This document shows positions 60,444 through 64,000 of a DNA stretch of 64,000 bases, piece after piece. Where the stretch lies: the NCBI RefSeq assembly GCF_032017025.1, contig NZ_DALZQO010000011.1, positions 1 to 64,000 on the forward strand. The letters run 5' to 3'. Under the pieces are notes generated by a model. The model made no database searches. It worked only from the letters and a program-made list of their open reading frames with translations, and was not told the DNA's origin. Both the position numbers and the translations under genes were made by a program. Source of the DNA: Hydrogenoanaerobacterium sp032017025 (GTDB lineage: Bacteria > Bacillota > Clostridia > Oscillospirales > Ruminococcaceae). How positions within the stretch are numbered: the stretch's first letter is position 1; every line of letters begins with the position of its first letter.

Positions 60444-60929
60444 ATGATGGCATATCAAGAACACGTATTTTACCTTAAAAGAGCGGTGGAAATTTCTAAG
60501 GAAGCCCGGGCGGCAGGCAACACTCCGTTTGCTGCATTGTTGGTAGACAAAGATGGTAATATCATCATGGAGCAAGGCAACATTGAGATTACCGATAAAA
60601 TTTGTACAGGACATGCGGAAGCGACTCTTGCGGCTCGTGCATCCCACGAATATTCTAAGGCGTTCTTGTGGGATTGTACTCTGTATACTACTGCTGAGCC
60701 ATGTGCAATGTGTGCGGGAGCAATCTACTGGGCAAATATTGGTCGCGTCGTCTACGGCATGACAGAGCGCCGACTGCTTGAATTGACAGGAAGTAATGAG
60801 CAGAATCCTACTTTTGATCTTCCTTGCCGTGAAGTATTTGCAAAAGGACAGAAAGAAATTACTGTGATCGGACCTATTCACGAAATTGAAGTGGAAGCAG
60901 CTGAAGTACATAAAGGCTATTGGGACTAA
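60444..60929 (+). CDS. Nucleoside/guanine deaminase-like protein
   Basis: The 161-residue zinc-dependent deaminase has ICTGHAEATLAARASHEY (HAE, zinc His and catalytic Glu) and YTTAEPCAMCAGAIYWANIG (PCxxC, zinc Cys pair). Layout and length are like GuaD-type guanine deaminases of Bacillus rather than tRNA deaminase TadA. The adjoining purine/xanthine permease remnant supports a nucleobase salvage role. GGAGGAAC before the ATG. Confidence 0.85.
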   Translation: MMAYQEHVFYLKRAVEISKEARAAGNTPFAALLVDKDGNIIMEQGNIEITDKICTGHAEATLAARASHEYSKAFLWDCTLYTTAEPCAMCAGAIYWANIGRVVYGMTERRLLELTGSNEQNPTFDLPCREVFAKGQKEITVIGPIHEIEVEAAEVHKGYWD

Positions 60930-61014
60930 AACCAAACCTGAAATGAGATAGGAGTCAGATGATGGATATTTTTTCATAAAAGGTATGACTAGGGAAAAAT
61001 TTAGTAGTCGGGTT

Positions 61015-61577
61015 TGAACGTGTTTTGGCGATGTGCCCTGGTACGATTGCGGTACCGCTGATTCTTGCAAGCACAACAGGACTTGATGCGAAAACCACTG
61101 CATTTCTAATCCCGGCAAACAGTATGGGCTCCCTGTCCTATTTGGTTCAATTATGTCTTCAGCGGTACTCGTTTTTATCATTTTGTTCTTTATGGATAAA
61201 GGAGCTCGTGATCTTCCCTAAAGTCATCATCGGCACCTTTGTCACGCTGATTGGTATTAGCCTTGCCCCATTGCGATCAGAGATTTGGCAGGCGGGCCGG
61301 GAAGCAAAACATTTGTCTCGTTAGAAAGCCTGTTGCTGGGAATGGGTGTACTGATAGCTATTACATTAATTGAGAAATACGGAAAAGGCATGTTCAAAGC
61401 ACTGTCATTGCTGGTAGGTAAGCTGCGGGCGCTACGTTTGCACCGGAAATTTTTTCGTAGCTCCCCACTACTTTGGGCATGATGTGCAGCAATGGACTTT
61501 TCATGGTCAGTGTTACCGCAATTGTGCTGAACCTTTTGCTCAATAGTAAGAAAGGGCTGAAAAAAGAATCTCAGTAA
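61015..61577 (+). pseudogene. NCS2-type xanthine/uracil permease remnant
   Basis: Pieces of one nucleobase permease lie in successive frames: VLAMCPGTIAVPLILASTTG (61016 onwards), then SSAVLVFIILFFMDKGARDL and FPKVIIGTFVTLIGISLAP, then AIRDLAGGPGSKTFVSLESL, LLGMGVLIAITLIEKYGKGM, and finally FMVSVTAIVLNLLLNSKKGL ending at 61577. Less than half of the expected 430-450 codons remain, with several frameshifts and deletions. No function is expected. Confidence 0.8.
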
Positions 61578-61644
61578 GCTTAATCTTGACAAAGGGCCAT
61601 GAATCACATATGCTTAGTCCATGCAGAAAAGGACGTGAGCAAAG

Positions 61645-62421
61645 TTGTGTGAAAATCGACTGAATGAGATGACACTTTCCGACCGTGCAAAAATTCAGAT
61701 ACTTAAATATATCAATGGGATGGATTTGCAGAAAAGCAACAAACTGCCCCGCGAAGAGGCGCTCGCAGATATCATTGGCGTGAGCCGCATTACTATTCGT
61801 TCGGTGCTTAACGACCTTGCTTTTGAGGGAATTGTCTTTCGGAGGCAAGGAAAGGGCACTTTCGTCAACGTGGATTCCCTGAACATTAAGGTTAAATTTA
61901 ATCCTGTAATGGAGTTTACTGAGATGATCCGCAACAGCGGGTATGTGCCATCGGTTCGGTTATTGAATATCCAAATTATTCCACGAGATCAGAAAATAGC
62001 AGAACGCTTACAACTTGATGAAGATGACAAGCTGGTAATTGCAGAAAAAATATTTTTAGCAAATGAAAAATTGTGTGCGTTTTGTGCAGATTTTTTTGGG
62101 CTATCTGTACTCGGTGGAGAAACTGCGTTTGAGGAATATACCAAGTACGAAAATTCAGTGTTTGAGTATATCTACCATCAGTCTGGACGGCGCATTGAAT
62201 GGGATAAGGTTGAAATCGAAACAGTGCTGTCAACCGCCATTCCTAATTTAGAGCGTTATACTGATCTTAAAGAATTAGGTCTGAAGCCGTTCTTACTGCT
62301 TAATGGTGTGAATTACGATCTCAACGATAAGCCGCTTGTTTTTACACGGGAATACATTGATACCGATATCATTCGTTTTAGCATGATTAGGCAACGTAAC
62401 GTTCATTATCGTTTGAGATAA
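61645..62421 (+). CDS. GntR-family regulator with UTRA domain
   Basis: The 258 residues start at a TTG (61645) with AAAGGACGTGAG upstream; an internal ATG at 61669 is possible. N-terminal winged helix (about 10-75; LPREEALADIIGVSRITIRS, FEGIVFRRQGKGTFVNV), then a UTRA ligand domain (about 90-255). It probably controlled the neighbouring deaminase/permease genes in response to a purine-type ligand; inferred from neighbourhood. Confidence 0.87.
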   Translation: MCENRLNEMTLSDRAKIQILKYINGMDLQKSNKLPREEALADIIGVSRITIRSVLNDLAFEGIVFRRQGKGTFVNVDSLNIKVKFNPVMEFTEMIRNSGYVPSVRLLNIQIIPRDQKIAERLQLDEDDKLVIAEKIFLANEKLCAFCADFFGLSVLGGETAFEEYTKYENSVFEYIYHQSGRRIEWDKVEIETVLSTAIPNLERYTDLKELGLKPFLLLNGVNYDLNDKPLVFTREYIDTDIIRFSMIRQRNVHYRLR

Positions 62422-62757
62422 CAAAAGCGTGTTTAGTCTAAACCTCATCCTGCCGCCTCCGCGTTTACCTGTACTGCCGTTATTTCCAGGCAAAATTCCT
62501 GCCCATGAGCATAAATGATGAGCGCTTGGAAAACGGGTCACATCCGTTTCAATTTCAGCAACAATTTGTTGAGCGCTAACAGCCGAGATTTCCGGAAGTT
62601 CATAGATTGCTTTCTTAAATTGTCCCTATGACATGGTGGACTTTTGGACTAGCTTTTTTAATAATAAGTTATCTTGGATTAATAATGTCAAATAGGCTTA
62701 GAGTAAAACTAATCTCCAATTATACTCGAATAAAATTTCAGGTAAACAATGTTGCGC
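62422..62757. other. Gene-free stretch
   Basis: No supported gene. A frame at 62628-62825 runs through the right direct repeat and the following hairpin and has no ribosome site. Confidence 0.6.
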
Positions 62758-62771
62758 ACTCCCGCAACCAA
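62758..62771 (+). repeat. att-like direct repeat, right copy
   Basis: ACTCCCGCAACCAA, identical to the tRNA 3' end at 60107-60120; the bases upstream (GTTGCGC) do not continue the tRNA. Confidence 0.8.
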
Positions 62772-62772
62772 C

Positions 62773-62810
62773 AAAAGTGGCTTAAACGGAAGTTTAAGTC
62801 ACTTTTTTAT
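62773..62810 (+). terminator. Terminator hairpin after the right repeat
   Basis: AAAAGTGGCTTAAAC pairs with GTTTAAGTCACTTTT (one mismatch) around GGAA, followed by TT. Confidence 0.75.
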
Positions 62811-62865
62811 CTAAATATCCCTTGAAAAACAGTTTTAGTGTTTATTGTTTGAAAAATCAAAGAAA

Positions 62866-62912
62866 AAGGCTCCGCGTTTACCTAGTTTGGTAATTACGGA
62901 GCCTTGTTTTTT
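62866..62912. terminator. Bidirectional hairpin beside the integrase remnant
   Basis: AAGGCTCCG (62866-62874) and CGGAGCCTT (62897-62905) with T tracts readable on both strands. Confidence 0.7.
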
Positions 62913-63105
62913 ATCCTATTTTGTCTTGGCTAGGTGTCGGCGAAAGAATATTTTTTAATGTTTCTGCCGTTGCTTCATCTGCGGATCTAATCGCATGGGC
63001 ATATATCTTTGTGGTGGTGATGCATTTGCATGTCCAAGTCGATTGGCTACGGTAGTTAGTGGTACGCCTCCTGCAATTTGTAACCTTGCTTTGAACAGTA
63101 CTTAG
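62911..63105 (-). pseudogene. Tyrosine integrase C-terminal remnant
   Basis: Minus strand, two frames: KARLQIAGGVPLTTVANRLG and GHANAS, then one base missing, then TTTKIYAHAIRSADEATAET and LKNILSPTPSQDKIG to the stop at 62911. RLGHANAST and IYAHA are the Arg-His block and catalytic Tyr region of phage-type integrases. Only the last 65 residues remain. It marks a former element at the initiator tRNA. Confidence 0.8.
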
Positions 63106-63123
63106 AGATAATGCCACAAGCAC

Positions 63124-63561
63124 CCTACTCTAATCGCATAAATTGAAACGATATAACTAGGTGTTTTTAGACATTCATCTAAAATTATTTAAAAGTGTTG
63201 TCATTAGTCATCTGAATTTGGTATACTTCTGGAGTGCAAGTTTATCCGCATAGCACAGTACGGCACTACCGTACACCTCACGTTGGAGCCAAAGGCTCAC
63301 ATTTTATAAATTAGAGAGGATTCTCTATAAGGTTTGTGGGTTATGCCCATAGTATCTGTATAAAACAACATGAGAGTATTAAAAGTGCGTTTTTCGTCAC
63401 TATATAGACTCAAAAACGACCGAAAAATTGGATAAATAAAAAGCGAGCGAAGAAGAAGGCAGCAATGCCCAATCCCAAATTCAATTATAAATAATACAAT
63501 ATAAGGCGGGTATGTTTCAGTTTACAGATACAATTATTTTTTTATGAAAGAGGTAACCCTT
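63124..63561. other. Intergenic stretch with short stems, no gene seen
   Basis: About 440 bases, AT-rich towards the end. Contains GAGAGGATTCTCTA and CAGTACGGCACTACCGTAC-like short stems around 63265-63330 but no convincing open frame. It may be left over from the integrated element. Confidence 0.5.
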
Positions 63562-64000
63562 ATGAAAAAACTAATTGTATTGGCGTTAATGTGTAGCATA
63601 ATTTTGGCGGGATGCGGTGCCAATGAGGCATCATCACCTGCTTCGTCAAAGCCTACACCTGTTGCAGTATCACCTGAGGTAGTTGATAACACCAACTTTA
63701 CCGACGAAATGAAAATTCCTTACACTATTGATTTAAGTGAAGAAGATGGCGCTGATAGCGTAGAGCGACTAGGCGACCATAAAGAAAGCCCTTATTTTAA
63801 GAGCAATGATTACTACAACATGGAGTCTACCGGTACTCTAACCATTCTCTCCAAATTTAGAACACAGCAGCAGACCAGTGAATGGTCCTGTGGTGTCTCT
63901 AGCGGTATGATGGTTATGGATTGGTACGATGCTTTGGGTGGGCATAACGAGGAATCATTGGGAGCGTTCCGCTCCAATGGGCTTACACCACAAGGCACTA
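63562..64000 (+). CDS. C39-like cysteine peptidase lipoprotein (3' end outside window)
   Basis: ATG at 63562 after AAAGAGGTAA. Lipoprotein signal with lipobox LAGC (Cys18), a Ser/Pro linker, then KIPYTIDLSEEDGADSVERL and KFRTQQQTSEWSCGVSSGMM. The Gln (oxyanion hole) and Cys in QQTSEWSCG match papain-like C39 peptidase starts. The catalytic His and Asp lie beyond the window. 146 codons are visible. Surface-anchored; substrate unknown. Confidence 0.8.
   Translation, partial: MKKLIVLALMCSIILAGCGANEASSPASSKPTPVAVSPEVVDNTNFTDEMKIPYTIDLSEEDGADSVERLGDHKESPYFKSNDYYNMESTGTLTILSKFRTQQQTSEWSCGVSSGMMVMDWYDALGGHNEESLGAFRSNGLTPQGT

Noticed and set aside
62628..62825. 65-residue plus-strand frame
   Set aside because: Runs through the right att-like repeat and a terminator hairpin; no start context.

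Overview
The window reads as a draft chromosome segment of a Gram-positive, spore-forming-lineage anaerobe of class Clostridia, most likely Oscillospiraceae/Ruminococcaceae-like. This is inferred from gene content (RqcH, TrmK, a SigH-like sigma factor, ComFB, DUF1858, 2,3-bisphosphoglycerate-independent phosphoglycerate mutase in a pgk-tpiA-gpmI cluster), strong AGGAGG ribosome binding sites and TTGACA/TATAAT promoters with 17 bp spacers. Two runs of ten Ns (19964-19973 and 43545-43554) mark scaffold joins.

Layout. 1-13134 is mostly core: a truncated Met/Pro/Ala-rich QENR-repeat protein, birA, glyA, rarA, a CNNM/CorC-type membrane protein, proBA, tatD, metG and two tRNA-Ser genes. Five consecutive hairpins sit just upstream of proB. 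13416-24240 is a decayed integrative-conjugative-type island. It carries a broken adenine methylase, AbrB-like and YodL-domain proteins, a broken SpoVG-like gene and an apparently intact, translationally coupled Tad/Flp-like pilus operon (small pilin-like protein, prepilin peptidase, SAF/CpaB, TadZ, CpaF, TadB, TadC, DUF4320 and TadE-like proteins). It ends where a DUF6550-like gene and an opposing ECF sigma gene truncate each other. 24241-27782 is a second, AT-richer accessory patch (sigma remnant, DUF2200, a TetR-controlled flavodoxin operon with two visible operators, a PEBP protein), closed by tRNA-Leu.

28165-41826 is again mostly core or housekeeping: MATE exporter, SigH-like factor, zinc ribbon protein, ComFB, trmK, Nif3-like, rqcH, amino acid permease, an orphan sugar-type binding lipoprotein, glycogen phosphorylase and pyridoxal kinase. 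41879-53866 (minus strand) is a compact 12 kb contractile-tail phage-like cluster: terminases, portal, protease, capsid, connectors, sheath, tube, hub, spike, baseplate wedge proteins and a short fibre-like protein. It has no tape measure, lysis genes, integrase, replication genes or regulator, and lies between core genes. It is the best candidate here for an unusual system, such as a domesticated particle or a gene-transfer-agent-like element.

54255-59929 is core (trmL, degV, pgk, tpiA, gpmI). 60043-60119 is the initiator tRNA gene. Its last 14 bases recur at 62758-62771 and bracket a decayed purine-salvage island (deaminase, wrecked NCS2 permease, GntR regulator), followed by a frameshifted tyrosine integrase remnant. 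The window ends inside a C39-like cysteine peptidase lipoprotein.
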